Source: Paeniglutamicibacter sulfureus | GTDB taxonomy: Bacteria > Actinomycetota > Actinomycetes > Actinomycetales > Micrococcaceae | NCBI RefSeq assembly: GCF_039535115.1 | Contig: NZ_BAAAWO010000001.1 | Location: 3,782,001-3,846,000, forward strand | Reading direction: 5' to 3' | DNA: 64,000 nt | In this document: piece after piece, positions 54,958 through 63,911 of the stretch | Layout: every line of letters starts with the position of its first letter | How positions within the stretch are numbered: the first letter of the stretch is position 1 | Position numbers and translations under genes: made by a program | Notes under the pieces: generated by a model | Seen by the model: the letters and a program-made list of their open reading frames with translations, nothing else | Database searches by the model: none | What the model was told of the DNA's origin: nothing

Positions 54958-56175
54958 CTAGTGGGCCACGGCTGCGGCGCCGTGTTCGTCGATGAGGTGG
55001 CCGGTCTCGAAGCGCTCGATGGAGAAGCCCGCGTTGAGCTCGTGCGCCTCGTCGTTGGCGATGGTGTGGGCGAAGGTATAGCCGGCGCCCGGGGTGCCCT
55101 TGAATCCTCCGGTGCCCCAGCCGCAGTTCACGTAGAGCTGGTCGATCGGGGTCTTGGAGACGATCGGGGAGGCGTCCATGGTGGTGTCCACGATGCCGCC
55201 CCAGGTGCGCAGCACGTGGGCCCGTCCGAAGATCGGGAAGAGCTCGACGGCGGCTGCCATCTGCTCCTCGATCACGTGGAAGGCGCCGCGCTGGCCGTAG
55301 CCGTTGTAGGAGTCGATGCCCGCGCCCATGACCAGTTCGCCCTTGTGGGCCTGGGAGACGTAGACGTGCACGTGGTTGGACATGACGACCGTCGGGTGGA
55401 CCGGTTCGTGCAGTTCGGAGACCAGCGCCTGCAACGGGTGGGACTGGATGGGCAGTTCGAAGCCGGCCTGTTCGGCCAACACCGAGGAGTGCCCGGCGCC
55501 GCAGAGGGCGACCTTGCCGGCGTTGATGGTGCCGCGGGAGGTCTTGACGCCGGTGACCCGGTTGCCGTCCTTGATGAAGCCGGTGACTTCGCAGTTCTGG
55601 ATGATGTCCACGCCCATTTCGTCGCACTTGCGGGCGAAGGCCCAGGCGACGTGGTCGTGCTTGGCGATGCCCGCACGCGGCTGGTAGGTCGCGCCCATGA
55701 CCGGGTAGCGGATGTCGTCCCCGATGTTGATGATCGGGCACAGTTCCTTGACCTGCTCGGGGGTGATCCATTCGGCGTCCACGCCGTTGAGCTGATTGGC
55801 CCCGACCCGGCGCATGGACTCGCGCACGTCGCCCAGGGTGTGGGCGAGGTTCATGACCCCGCGCTGGGAGAAGAGGAAGTCGTATTCGAGTTCCTCGGGC
55901 AGCTGCTCCCAGAGCTTGAGGGACTTCTCGTAGATGCCGGCGGATTCGTCCCAGAGGTAGTTGGAGCGAATGATGGTGGTGTTGCGGGCCATGTTGCCGC
56001 CGGCCAGCCAGCCGCGTTCCAGGACGGCGATGTTTGTCATGCCGTGGTTCTTGGCCAGGTAGTAGGCGGTGGCCAGGCCGTGCCCGCCGCCGCCGACGAT
56101 GACGGCGTCGTAGGAGGACTTGGGTTCCGGATTGCGCCAGAGGAATTCTGGGTGCTCGGGGAGGATATCGGCCAT
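54958..56175 (-). CDS. soxB: Sarcosine oxidase beta subunit
   Basis: 405 aa from the ATG at 56175, five bases beyond the glyA stop; a TTG at 56190 in frame lies inside glyA. FAD-binding [20 protein letters not shown] (26-45). The covalent-FMN histidine is His173 in [13 protein letters not shown], the same number as in the best-studied homologue. C-terminal [20 protein letters not shown] binds the flavin. This subunit holds the site where sarcosine is oxidised, with O2 reduced to H2O2 at the FMN. Confidence 0.94.
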   Translation of the reverse strand: MADILPEHPEFLWRNPEPKSSYDAVIVGGGGHGLATAYYLAKNHGMTNIAVLERGWLAGGNMARNTTIIRSNYLWDESAGIYEKSLKLWEQLPEELEYDFLFSQRGVMNLAHTLGDVRESMRRVGANQLNGVDAEWITPEQVKELCPIINIGDDIRYPVMGATYQPRAGIAKHDHVAWAFARKCDEMGVDIIQNCEVTGFIKDGNRVTGVKTSRGTINAGKVALCGAGHSSVLAEQAGFELPIQSHPLQALVSELHEPVHPTVVMSNHVHVYVSQAHKGELVMGAGIDSYNGYGQRGAFHVIEEQMAAAVELFPIFGRAHVLRTWGGIVDTTMDASPIVSKTPIDQLYVNCGWGTGGFKGTPGAGYTFAHTIANDEAHELNAGFSIERFETGHLIDEHGAAAVAH

Positions 56176-56179
56176 GGTC

Positions 56180-57502
56180 TTATGCTCCAATCGGGGCGAG
56201 GTTCGGGTACAGCGGGTGGGCGTTGGCCAGGGCGTGCACGCGGTCCAACAGGTCCGCGAGCGTTGCCTCGTTGTTCTCCTGGGTGCCGGCGATGAGGGTC
56301 TCGGCGATGATGTCCGCGACCTCCACGAAGGCGGCCTCGGAGAAGCCGCGGGTGGCCAGCGCCGGGGTGCCGATGCGCAAACCGCTGGTCACCATCGGCG
56401 GACGCGGGTCAAACGGGACCGCGTTGCGGTTCACCGTGATCTCCACCTTCGCCAACAGGTCCTCGCCCTGCTGCCCGTCCAGCTGGGAGTTCCGCAGGTC
56501 CACCAGGACCAGGTGCACGTCGGTGCCGCCGGTGAGCACGGAAATGCCCGCCGCCGCGACATCCGGTGCGGTGAGGCGCTCGGCCAGGATCTTCGCACCG
56601 GCCAGGGTGCGTTCCTGGCGTTCGCGGAACTCCTGCGTCGCGGCGATCTTGAACGCCACCGCCTTGCCCGCGATCACGTGCTCCAGCGGCCCGCCCTGCT
56701 GGCCCGGGAACACCGCCGAATTGATCTTCTTGGCGATGTCCGCATCGTTGGTCAGGATGATCCCGCCGCGCGGACCGGCCAGGGTCTTGTGCGTGGTGGA
56801 GGACACCACATGGGCGTGCGGCACCGGGGAAGGGTGCAGCCCGGCGGCCACCAGGCCGGCGAAGTGCGCCATGTCCACGAACAGGTACGCACCGACCTTG
56901 TCCGCGATCTCCCGGAACCGCTCGAAGTCCAGCTGCCGCGGGTAGGCGGACCAGCCGGCGACGATCATCTTCGGCTTATGCTCCAGGGCCAGGGCCTCGA
57001 CCTTGTCTATGTCCACCACCAAGGTGTCCTCCTCGACGCCGTACGGGACGATGTTGTAGAGGCGGCCGGAGAAGTTGATCTTCATGCCGTGGGTCAGGTG
57101 CCCGCCATGGGCCAGGTTCAACCCCATGATGGTGTCGCCCGGGCGGATCAGCGCGTGCATCACCGAGGCGTTGGCCTGCGCGCCGGAGTGCGGCTGCACG
57201 TTCGCGAACTCAGCCCCGAAGAGCGCCTTGACGCGCTCCAGGGCCAGGGTCTCCACCACGTCGACCTCCTCGCAGCCGCCGTAGTAGCGCTTGCCCGGGT
57301 AGCCCTCGGCGTACTTGTTCGTCAGCACCGAGCCCTGCGCCTGCATCACGGCCAGGGCCGTGTGGTTCTCCGAGGCAATCATCTCCAGGCCACGCTGCTG
57401 GCGCGCCAGCTCCGCGTCGATCCGCTCCGCGATCTCCGGATCCAGGGTGGCAATGCTTTGCGTCAGCGATGTCTCAACAAGCGTGGCGTTAGTGGCGGTC
57501 AT
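56180..57502 (-). CDS. glyA: Serine hydroxymethyltransferase
   Basis: 440 aa. PLP lysine Lys239 in [39 protein letters not shown] and [17 protein letters not shown] near the N terminus are invariant GlyA blocks. It combines glycine with 5,10-methylene-THF to give serine, using both products of sarcosine oxidase, and heads the sox operon (soxB ATG five bases after its stop). AAGGAG precedes the ATG. Given its place it is probably a catabolic paralog rather than the only GlyA. Confidence 0.94.
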   Translation of the reverse strand: MTATNATLVETSLTQSIATLDPEIAERIDAELARQQRGLEMIASENHTALAVMQAQGSVLTNKYAEGYPGKRYYGGCEEVDVVETLALERVKALFGAEFANVQPHSGAQANASVMHALIRPGDTIMGLNLAHGGHLTHGMKINFSGRLYNIVPYGVEEDTLVVDIDKVEALALEHKPKMIVAGWSAYPRQLDFERFREIADKVGAYLFVDMAHFAGLVAAGLHPSPVPHAHVVSSTTHKTLAGPRGGIILTNDADIAKKINSAVFPGQQGGPLEHVIAGKAVAFKIAATQEFRERQERTLAGAKILAERLTAPDVAAAGISVLTGGTDVHLVLVDLRNSQLDGQQGEDLLAKVEITVNRNAVPFDPRPPMVTSGLRIGTPALATRGFSEAAFVEVADIIAETLIAGTQENNEATLADLLDRVHALANAHPLYPNLAPIGA

Positions 57503-57539
57503 CCAGTGTTCACTCCTTGAAGTACAAGTTGTTTATGAT

Positions 57540-57549
57540 TGATATATCA
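57540..57549. promoter_or_regulatory. TGATATATCA palindrome in the glyA/GntR divergent gap
   Basis: A perfect 10-bp palindrome 37 bases before the glyA start, in the 165-bp region shared with the divergent GntR-type gene. GGTTGCAATG follows at about 57555, reminiscent of the GTTGC half-sites of the creatinine regulon but without the full arrangement. Function unproven. Confidence 0.3.
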
Positions 57550-57667
57550 GAACTGGTTGCAATGCTATGATGGGGATCACATGGTGTCAATGGCCGTCCC
57601 GAATAAGTCGTGCGGCCGACCGAACTACAGTGATTCCGTACCTCGGCGAAGTGAAGGAGACATCCGC

Positions 57668-58339
57668 ATGAGTACTATCTCCGCAAGCCCGGAGGTGCTG
57701 GGCGAGCCCCTTTCCCTGGCCGAGCAGTCGTACCGCGATCTCCGGGACCGCCTGATCATGCTCGACATCCGTCCCGGGGAACCGATCAACGACGGCCAAC
57801 TGGCCCTTGAGCTGGGTGTGGGACGAACCCCCGTGCGCGAGGCGCTCAAGCGGCTGGAGATTGACCACCTGGTCGTCTCCTATCCGCGCCGCGGCACCTT
57901 TGCCACGATCGTTGACATCACGGAATTGGCTGACGTCTCCGAAATGCGCCGCTCGCTGGAACCCCTGGCCGCCCGCAAGGCCGCGCTCGGTGCCTCGGAA
58001 TCCGACCGCGGTGCCCTGCGCGCCCTGGCCCGCGACATCGAGCGGCTGGGGGAGAAAAGGGTCGACAAGCGCGGGCTGATGCAATACGACCTCAGCGTCC
58101 ACCGGCTGATCTACCGGGCAGCGGGAAACCCCCACCTCGAGGAGACGCTGATCCGCCTGGACAATCTGGCCACGCGCATCTGGTGCCTGGTGCTGGACAA
58201 GGTCCCGTCCGTCGCCGGGCACATCGAGGAACACGTCGACCTCCTCGAGGCCATTGTTGCCGGCGAAGCCGACAAGGCAGAGGCCATGGCGCTGGCGCAC
58301 ATCACCAGCTTCGAGCAGACGATCCGCGCGGTGCTCTAG
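57668..58339 (+). CDS. GntR-family regulator, FadR/FCD type
   Basis: 223 aa from the ATG at 57668 (AAGGAGA seven bases before); the frame is open upstream to 57539. Winged HTH about 15-80 (INDGQLALELGVGRTPVREA), FCD all-helical ligand domain about 90-215 (DITELADVSEMRRSLEPLAA, YDLSVHRLIYRAAGNPHLEE) with the Asp/His metal positions of the family. It is divergent from glyA-sox and therefore a likely regulator of sarcosine oxidation. Similar genes flank sarcosine operons in other actinobacteria. Confidence 0.9.
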   Translation: MSTISASPEVLGEPLSLAEQSYRDLRDRLIMLDIRPGEPINDGQLALELGVGRTPVREALKRLEIDHLVVSYPRRGTFATIVDITELADVSEMRRSLEPLAARKAALGASESDRGALRALARDIERLGEKRVDKRGLMQYDLSVHRLIYRAAGNPHLEETLIRLDNLATRIWCLVLDKVPSVAGHIEEHVDLLEAIVAGEADKAEAMALAHITSFEQTIRAVL

Positions 58340-58373
58340 AGGCTGACTCCGCCATGCTCGTGGGTGCCACGCC

Positions 58374-58937
58374 TCAATTGCGCGTGTCCAGGCTCGCGAG
58401 GGCCAGCCGGGTCGTCAAGTGGTGCGCCGCAAGGCGCGAGGTTCCGCGCGGATCGCCGCTTAGCAGGTCGATGATCTTGTTCGGGCGTTTGTGGAGAGTC
58501 TGACGTTCCGTGAACAGCGCAGCGGCGGCGGTGGAATTGCAGCCGCTCGACAGCCAAGTCTCCACGGTGGCGACCAAATCGCCGGATCGCATGCTGTCGT
58601 GGACCAGCAGGTCCGAAAGGATTTCCTGGATGTAGTGGTCGATTTTTTTGGCCCGAGTTCGCGTTCGCACGGGCGTCTACCGAGCCGCAGTCCGGGTCGG
58701 CGCCAGTGAAGCAAAAAATCGGCTCGTAGCAGTTCTTGAGAACCAGCGGGCCCCCCGGCGGAGAGATTGGCCGTGGGGCGCCCACAATGTCGACTGCAGG
58801 CTCCGGTTGCCACGACTGTCCATTCCACGGGGTTCGCACAGGTGCCATGTCGCCAACAGTCCTAGTGCCTTCTCGATCTGTTTTTTGGAAGGCGTCGATG
58901 CGGAGGCCTGCGCCGAACGCTTGGCCCAGCCGTTCAA
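58374..58937 (-). pseudogene. Decayed PucR/CdaR-type regulator, C-terminal remnant
   Basis: The minus-strand frame from 58670 to 58374 encodes a PucR-type C-terminal HTH: LLVHDSMRSGDLVATVETWL, then SGCNSTAAAALF, and RQTLHKRPNKIIDLLSGDP in place of the usual HRNTLRYRLRRIEELLG. The same frame continues upstream to 58937 with one in-frame stop at 58677-58679 and only weak resemblance. No N-terminal half is recognisable, so the gene is truncated and interrupted. PucR-type regulators control purine, amine and amino-acid catabolism, suiting an ancestral creatinine regulator. Confidence 0.6.
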
Positions 58938-59152
58938 GAGGGGTTGAGCCCCCTTGGCATCTGCCCGTGGGATCCGGCACGCACCCCGGCCACTGATGCG
59001 TCTAGGAGGAGGCCAGCCCGTGAACTAGCAATTACCTCGGACTGCCAATGGGCAACGGCTCCGTGGCGTCCAGCGGAACAGGACCGCGGGGTTTTCCGAT
59101 CCTGGCCGCACGCCCGGTCGATAGCCGATTTGAGGGGTACCTAAAAAACACT
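58938..59152 (+). other. Gap between the PucR remnant and the MHS transporter promoter
   Basis: No gene seen on either strand. The sequence may include further decayed coding DNA of the PucR-type gene, but I cannot align it. The promoter and operator of the transporter gene start immediately afterwards. Confidence 0.4.
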
Positions 59153-59180
59153 TGACAGTGACACGGGACACAAATAGGGT
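59153..59180 (+). promoter_or_regulatory. Promoter of the MHS transporter
   Basis: TTGACA (59153-59158), 16-bp spacer, TAGGGT (59175-59180). The context ACTTGACAGTGA is shared with the promoter at 63756. The regulatory element begins four bases after the -10. Confidence 0.6.
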
Positions 59181-59184
59181 CAAC

Positions 59185-59209
59185 GCAACAGTGTTGCATG
59201 CAATGCAAC
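59185..59209. promoter_or_regulatory. Creatinine-regulon element, copy A
   Basis: GCAAC-AGT-GTTGC-N7-GCAAC. The first two blocks form a perfect inverted repeat and the third is a direct copy of the first. The element overlaps the expected transcription start, suiting repression. Copies with identical spacing occur at 60954 and 63789. Confidence 0.7.
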
Positions 59210-59234
59210 TTCAAAAACTTTCTGGTGGTTACCC

Positions 59235-60611
59235 ATGATGCACCGCACCAACTCCGCGAACGGCCACGGCGCCCACTCGGTTTCTGCAACGAGCGCACAC
59301 GCCAATAACCTGGACATCGATCGCGGCCAGGGACCCGCAGGAGTCGACAAGAAGACGCGCACCAAGGTCGTGGCTGCCAGCTTTATCGGCAACTTCGTGG
59401 AGTGGTTCGATTACGCCGTATACGGCTACTTGGCTGTGACCATTACGGCGGTCTTCTTTCCCGAGTCGGACCCTGCGACAGGCTTGATGCTCACGTTCGC
59501 ACTCTTCGCGATCTCATTCCTGGTTCGCCCGCTGGGCGGATTCGTCTGGGGGCACCTGGGCGACAAGATCGGCAGACGTGAGGCACTCTCCTGGTCCATC
59601 CTGATCATGTCCGCGGCAACCTTCTGCATTGCATTGATCCCCTCCTACGACACCATCGGCATCTGGGCCCCGATCCTGTTGCTGATCATCCGCGTCGTAC
59701 AGGGGTTCTCCGCCTCAGGCGAATACGCGGGGGCTTCGGCATTCCTGGTGGAATATGCTCCGGCCAACCGTCGCGGCCTCTACGCCGCCGTCGTTCCGGC
59801 CAGCACCGCCACCGGCCTGCTGCTCGGCTCGCTGCTGGCGGCGTTGCTCACGGGCCTGCTAGAACCCGAGCAAATGCAGTCCTGGGGCTGGCGTCTGCCA
59901 TTCCTGCTGGCTGCACCAATGGGTCTGATTGGTCGATATATCCGGACCCGGCTCGAGGATTCACCGGTATTCAAGGAACTGGCCAAGGAAGACAACGCGG
60001 ACAATGCCCCGGTTAGCTCGCTGTTCAAGAACCACTGGCGTCAGCTCGTACAGGCCGTCGGTGCGGTGCTGCTCAATGCCGTGGGTTTCTACCTGATCCT
60101 CAGCTACATGCCCACACACCTTTCGCAAAACATCGGGCTCAGTGAAACCGCATCCTATGTAGCCACCACCGTGGCGCTGACCACGTACATCGGCTTCATT
60201 TTCGTGGTGGGCATCCTCTCGGACAGATTCGGGCGCAAGAAGGTGTTGATGAGTGCGTCGATCCTCTTTGTGCTGTTGACGGTGCCGGCGTTCATGCTGT
60301 TGGAAACGGGCAACTTCCTCATCGTGGTTCTTGTGCAGATCTTGCTCGGCGCAATGCTTAGCCTCAACGACGGAACGCTGCCCAGCTACCTTGCCGAGAT
60401 GTTCCCCACCCGCGTCCGTTACTCCGGATTCGCGGTGAGCTTCAACCTGTCCAATGCGCTCTTCGGGGGCACCGCACCTTTCGTGGCAACCGTGCTGATT
60501 GCCAGCTCTGGCACCGATCTGGCCCCCGGTTGGTACCTCATGGGAGCGGCAATCATCTCTCTGGTGGCCGTGTCCTTCTCGGTTGAAACCAGTAAGAAGC
60601 CGCTGGCCTAG
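59235..60611 (+). CDS. MFS transporter, metabolite:H+ symporter (MHS) type
   Basis: 458 aa with 12 hydrophobic segments after a 45-residue hydrophilic N terminus. The MHS signatures are clear: ASFIGNFVEWFDYAVYGYLA (about 48-67), RPLGGFVWGHLGDKIGRREAL (about 97-117) and RVVQGFSASGEYAGASAFLVEYAP (about 156-179). ProP/KgtP-type relatives take up betaines, organic acids and similar solutes. In front of creatininase and with the same operator, creatinine, creatine or sarcosine are likely cargo. An ATG one codon later is equally possible. Confidence 0.9.
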   Translation: MMHRTNSANGHGAHSVSATSAHANNLDIDRGQGPAGVDKKTRTKVVAASFIGNFVEWFDYAVYGYLAVTITAVFFPESDPATGLMLTFALFAISFLVRPLGGFVWGHLGDKIGRREALSWSILIMSAATFCIALIPSYDTIGIWAPILLLIIRVVQGFSASGEYAGASAFLVEYAPANRRGLYAAVVPASTATGLLLGSLLAALLTGLLEPEQMQSWGWRLPFLLAAPMGLIGRYIRTRLEDSPVFKELAKEDNADNAPVSSLFKNHWRQLVQAVGAVLLNAVGFYLILSYMPTHLSQNIGLSETASYVATTVALTTYIGFIFVVGILSDRFGRKKVLMSASILFVLLTVPAFMLLETGNFLIVVLVQILLGAMLSLNDGTLPSYLAEMFPTRVRYSGFAVSFNLSNALFGGTAPFVATVLIASSGTDLAPGWYLMGAAIISLVAVSFSVETSKKPLA

Positions 60612-61061
60612 CCAGTCGACGAGCATTTTCCTCACGCGCGAGGTGGGTCTCGATCAGGCCTGGGTTGCCGCATTGGCCAGTTGAATGCACCTCATAACCA
60701 GGCTCAAGACACTTATGCCCGGCGGGTACAGGCGCGGACAGGGGTGACGGGGATCAGCTCCCCGCGCCCACCATGTATCAGGGCCGGAACTCCACTGCTG
60801 TGACCCTGGATCGAGGCAAATCGCTGTTCCGGTGGTCAATCGACAGTGGCGGCACCTCAGTCGACGTTACGTCGATGTTTATGCCCGAGACTTACGCCTC
60901 TCATCCTGAGTAGCGAAGCTTGACTGTGAGCTGAACCACTGAAAGGATTCAATGCAACCATGTTGTGATAGATGCAACAAAAAGTTTCCATTCGCGGGAC
61001 TCGTGACGTTCCGCCGAAGTCCCGACATTCCTCGTTCGCTGTGAATATATAGGAGACAACG
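60612..61061 (+). other. 450-bp gap upstream of creatininase
   Basis: No credible gene on either strand. Near the transporter stop CTCACGCGCGAG forms a short stem. TCGACGT-T-ACGTCGA (60861-60875) is a perfect palindrome of unknown role. The 3' part holds TTGACTGTGA (60920), resembling the TTGACAGTGA of the other two promoters, then the regulatory element at 60954, followed by about 80 bases of leader before the ATG. Confidence 0.5.
60954..60978. promoter_or_regulatory. Creatinine-regulon element, copy B
   Basis: GCAAC-CAT-GTTGT-N7-GCAAC, with the spacing of copies A and C and one change in the middle block. It starts 34 bases after the first base of TTGACT (60920), close to the 32 and 33 seen in the other copies. 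Confidence 0.65.
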
Positions 61062-61856
61062 ATGGCCTCAGTATTTCTTGAAGACCTTGACGCAGAAACC
61101 TACGCCGCCGTTGTGGCCCGGGAAGGATCGACCGTAATCATCCCCACCGGTGCCACGGAGCAACATGGCCCTCACATGCCGTTGGGCGTGGACGCCATGC
61201 TGTCGAAGGCAATTGCCGGGGTGGTCGCCGAAAAGACCGGCGCAGTGGTTGCCCCGGTATTCGCATACGGCTACAAATCCCAGCCGCGTTCGGGCGGTGG
61301 CAACCACCGGGTAGGTACCACCAGCCTCGGTGCCGCAGCATTGACCGGAATGGTGGATGATGTGGTTTCCTCGTTCCTGGCCCAAGGTTTCAATCATGTG
61401 GTCGTCCTTAATGGCCACTTCGAGAACTACCAGTTCATCTACGAGGGTCTGGACAACGCGGTTGCCCGCGCCCGCAAACATGGCACCGGATCGCGGGCAT
61501 TGTTGCTTTCCTACTGGGACTTCGTGGACGAAACCACCTTGGAGAAGGTCTTCCCTGATGGCTTCCTCGGCTGGGACATCGAACACGGCGGGGTGCTGGA
61601 AACCTCCCTGATGCTCTTGCTTCACCCGGAAAAGGTGGATATGTCCCGCGTTGTGGACCACCCGCCGGCCAAACTTACCCCCTACGACATCTTCCCCGAG
61701 GACCCGGCGCGAACCCCGGACAGCGGCTGCCTTTCCAGCGCCAAGGGCGCGAGTGCCGAGCGTGGGCAACTCTTGCTCGATGCGGTTGTCACGCAGATTG
61801 CAGACGCCCTCAAGGGCGAACTGTTGCTCGGGGACATTGCCCTGGAGGTGTCATAA
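61062..61856 (+). CDS. crnA: Creatininase (creatinine amidohydrolase)
   Basis: 264 aa, the size of the Pseudomonas enzyme. GATEQHGPHMPLGVDAML (31-48), YGYKSQPRSGGGNHRVGTTS (69-88), LNGHFENYQFIYEG (116-129) and FLGWDIEHGGVLETSLML (168-185) match the true creatininase rather than the wider MftE-like family. Predicted metal ligands are Glu33, His35, Asp44, His119 and Glu121, each one number below those I recall for Pseudomonas putida. It interconverts creatinine and creatine. The BCCT transporter ATG lies one base after the stop codon, so the two form an operon. Confidence 0.93.
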   Translation: MASVFLEDLDAETYAAVVAREGSTVIIPTGATEQHGPHMPLGVDAMLSKAIAGVVAEKTGAVVAPVFAYGYKSQPRSGGGNHRVGTTSLGAAALTGMVDDVVSSFLAQGFNHVVVLNGHFENYQFIYEGLDNAVARARKHGTGSRALLLSYWDFVDETTLEKVFPDGFLGWDIEHGGVLETSLMLLLHPEKVDMSRVVDHPPAKLTPYDIFPEDPARTPDSGCLSSAKGASAERGQLLLDAVVTQIADALKGELLLGDIALEVS

Positions 61857-61857
61857 C

Positions 61858-63612
61858 ATGTCACTGGACAAGACGAACCCGCATCCGGCTGCGAGTGCCG
61901 AAGGCGATAACGATCCCAAGTCCGCCACGCTGGTGGAGCTTCCCCGCTTCATGGGGCGGCACATCCCGCCCCTTGACAGGTTGCTGATCCGAGTCATTCC
62001 GCCAGTGCTCATCGTCGGGGTGATCATCTGGGTGCTGGCCAACCCCGTGGGCGCCGCGGCGGCGATCTCCGAAATGCGAACCTTCGTGACCGGCAAGTTC
62101 ACCTGGCTGTTCATCCTGTATTCGGTCTTTACCGTGGTGGTGTGCATCTGGCTCGCCGTGAGCAAGGTGGGCAAGGTTCGACTGGGTGGACCCAATGCAA
62201 AGCCGCAGCATAGCAAGTTCGCGTGGTACTCGATGCTTTTCGCCTGTGGGCAAGGCATCGGGCTGATCTTCTGGTCGGTCGCCGAACCCATCATGCTGCG
62301 TGACGAGAACCCGGTCATCCCGGCCGGGCCCAGCGGCGGTGCCGAGGGCGCCATTGTGTGGACCTACTTCCACTGGGGCCTGACTGCCTGGGCCATGTAT
62401 TGCGTGGTGGCGGTCTGTCTGGCCTACTCGCACCACAACCTGGGCAAGACACTGACCTTCCGAGAGGCAACCGTCGATATCCTTCCGCGATGGTCGCGCC
62501 GTGGGGCCGGCGTCATTGTTGAACTGCTGGCCATCATAGCCACTGTGCTCGGTCTCGCCACGTCCTTCGGGTTCGCAGCCATGCAGTTCAGCTCTGGCAT
62601 CACTTCCTTCACTGGCATTGCAGCCAGTCCGGTGATGTGGTTCATGGTCATCCTGATTTTCGCCGGTATCACCTCGGTCTCGGCCATCGTGGGCATCAAC
62701 AAGGGCATGGCCCGGATCAGTAGTGTGAACTCGATCCTCAGCATCGTGCTGGTGGTAGCCGTGCTGATCTTCGGCCCGACGCTGTTTATCATCTCCAATA
62801 TGTCCCAAACTTTCGGCAGTTTCATGGCGAACTTCGTGGACATGAGCTTGTGGACGGACTCCGGTTTGGCGGCAACCACTCTCACGAGCTGGCAGGACAG
62901 TTGGAATGGCTGGTGGACGGTATTCATCTGGTGCTGGGTCATTGCCTTCTCACCCTTCGTTGCAGGCTTCATTGCCCGGATCTCCCGCGGGCGCACCATC
63001 CGTGAGTTTGTCCTGGGCGTGACCGTCATCCCGACCCTGATCGTCATGGTCTGGGTGGCAGTGATCGGTTCGGCCGCCATCTACTACGACGACAAGTCCG
63101 ACCGCGCCATCAGTGCGGCAGTGGCGGCCGATACCTCTGCCGGCCTGTTCGCGATGCTCGACGCCGTTCCAGTGGTCGGCACCATCCTGCTGGTGGTTGC
63201 CACGATCCTGGTCGCCACCTACTACGTCACCTCGCTGGACTCTGGCATCTACGCGCTGAGCGAGTTTGTCTCGGCACCGCACAAGTCCGGACCCGTGTTC
63301 CGGGTGGTGCTGGTGCTGTCCGTGGGTACGGTCACCACGGTGTTGTTGACGTTGGGCGGAACTGCGGTGGTTGACACCGTTCAAACCGGTACCATCATCG
63401 GGGCATTCCCGTTCTCGTTTGTGATCCTTTTGATGATCGTGAACCTGATCCGAAGGCTGCTCAAGCGTGACAAGGCAATTAGGCAGCTGGAAAAGTTCAT
63501 CAACGACCCCGACCCTACACGGGTGTTCGTTCCCGATCCGAGGGAGGAGGGCGCGATCCGCAGGGTCGCCTCCGAGGTCGACGAGGGAACTGGACTGTCA
63601 GAGAAGAAGTGA
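61858..63612 (+). CDS. BCCT-family transporter
   Basis: 584 aa from the ATG at 61858 (GGAGG nine bases upstream, inside the creatininase gene). Twelve helices; BCCT landmarks are FACGQGIGLIFWSVAEPI (about 120-137) and the Trp-rich helix-8 region WWTVFIWCWVIAFSPFVAGF (about 350-369). The second Gly-rich element reads CGQGIG instead of the GMGIG common in glycine-betaine carriers. Family cargo is quaternary or N-methylated ammonium compounds, so creatine, creatinine or sarcosine fits. A charged C-terminal tail of about 50 residues resembles osmosensing tails but is short. Confidence 0.92.
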   Translation: MSLDKTNPHPAASAEGDNDPKSATLVELPRFMGRHIPPLDRLLIRVIPPVLIVGVIIWVLANPVGAAAAISEMRTFVTGKFTWLFILYSVFTVVVCIWLAVSKVGKVRLGGPNAKPQHSKFAWYSMLFACGQGIGLIFWSVAEPIMLRDENPVIPAGPSGGAEGAIVWTYFHWGLTAWAMYCVVAVCLAYSHHNLGKTLTFREATVDILPRWSRRGAGVIVELLAIIATVLGLATSFGFAAMQFSSGITSFTGIAASPVMWFMVILIFAGITSVSAIVGINKGMARISSVNSILSIVLVVAVLIFGPTLFIISNMSQTFGSFMANFVDMSLWTDSGLAATTLTSWQDSWNGWWTVFIWCWVIAFSPFVAGFIARISRGRTIREFVLGVTVIPTLIVMVWVAVIGSAAIYYDDKSDRAISAAVAADTSAGLFAMLDAVPVVGTILLVVATILVATYYVTSLDSGIYALSEFVSAPHKSGPVFRVVLVLSVGTVTTVLLTLGGTAVVDTVQTGTIIGAFPFSFVILLMIVNLIRRLLKRDKAIRQLEKFINDPDPTRVFVPDPREEGAIRRVASEVDEGTGLSEKK

Positions 63613-63616
63613 TCGC

Positions 63617-63660
63617 GCGAAGGTCGTGGTGTCCGCAATGGCGGAGACCACGGCCTTCGC
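63617..63660. terminator. Terminator of the creatininase-BCCT operon
   Basis: A 20-bp stem (63617-63636 with 63641-63660) with one G-U pair, one mismatch and a 4-base loop starts five bases after the BCCT stop. The remainder of the gap to 63755 shows no gene. Confidence 0.75.
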
Positions 63661-63755
63661 CATTGCTGCGCGGGAAAGCGCCCTTGAAGGTACCTGCAAA
63701 AAGGCCCGGTCGAGTCCCGCGAATTGGAAATCTTTCGACGTTAGCCGGAAAGCAC

Positions 63756-63784
63756 TTGACAGTGAGATAGAGCACACATAACCT
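63756..63784 (+). promoter_or_regulatory. Promoter of the putative creatinase gene
   Basis: TTGACA (63756-63761), 17-bp spacer, TAACCT (63779-63784). The sequence CACTTGACAGTGA is the same as in the MHS transporter promoter. Confidence 0.6.
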
Positions 63785-63788
63785 GAGT

Positions 63789-63813
63789 GCAACGGCGTTG
63801 CAATGAATGCAAC
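63789..63813. promoter_or_regulatory. Creatinine-regulon element, copy C
   Basis: GCAAC-GGC-GTTGC-N7-GCAAC, spaced exactly as copies A and B, and beginning four bases after the -10 box. Confidence 0.7.
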
Positions 63814-63911
63814 AACCCGAACCTTTCTCCGGCGGTTCCCAAGAATCCACGCAATCCATTGGATTGGGCCGGTCTGCATTGCCACCTGATTACTTCTAAG
63901 GAGTCAATACC

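Noticed and set aside
57503..57667. Glycine riboswitch upstream of glyA
   Set aside because: The 165-bp divergent gap shows no aptamer-like conserved segments and is mostly occupied by a palindrome and two start regions.
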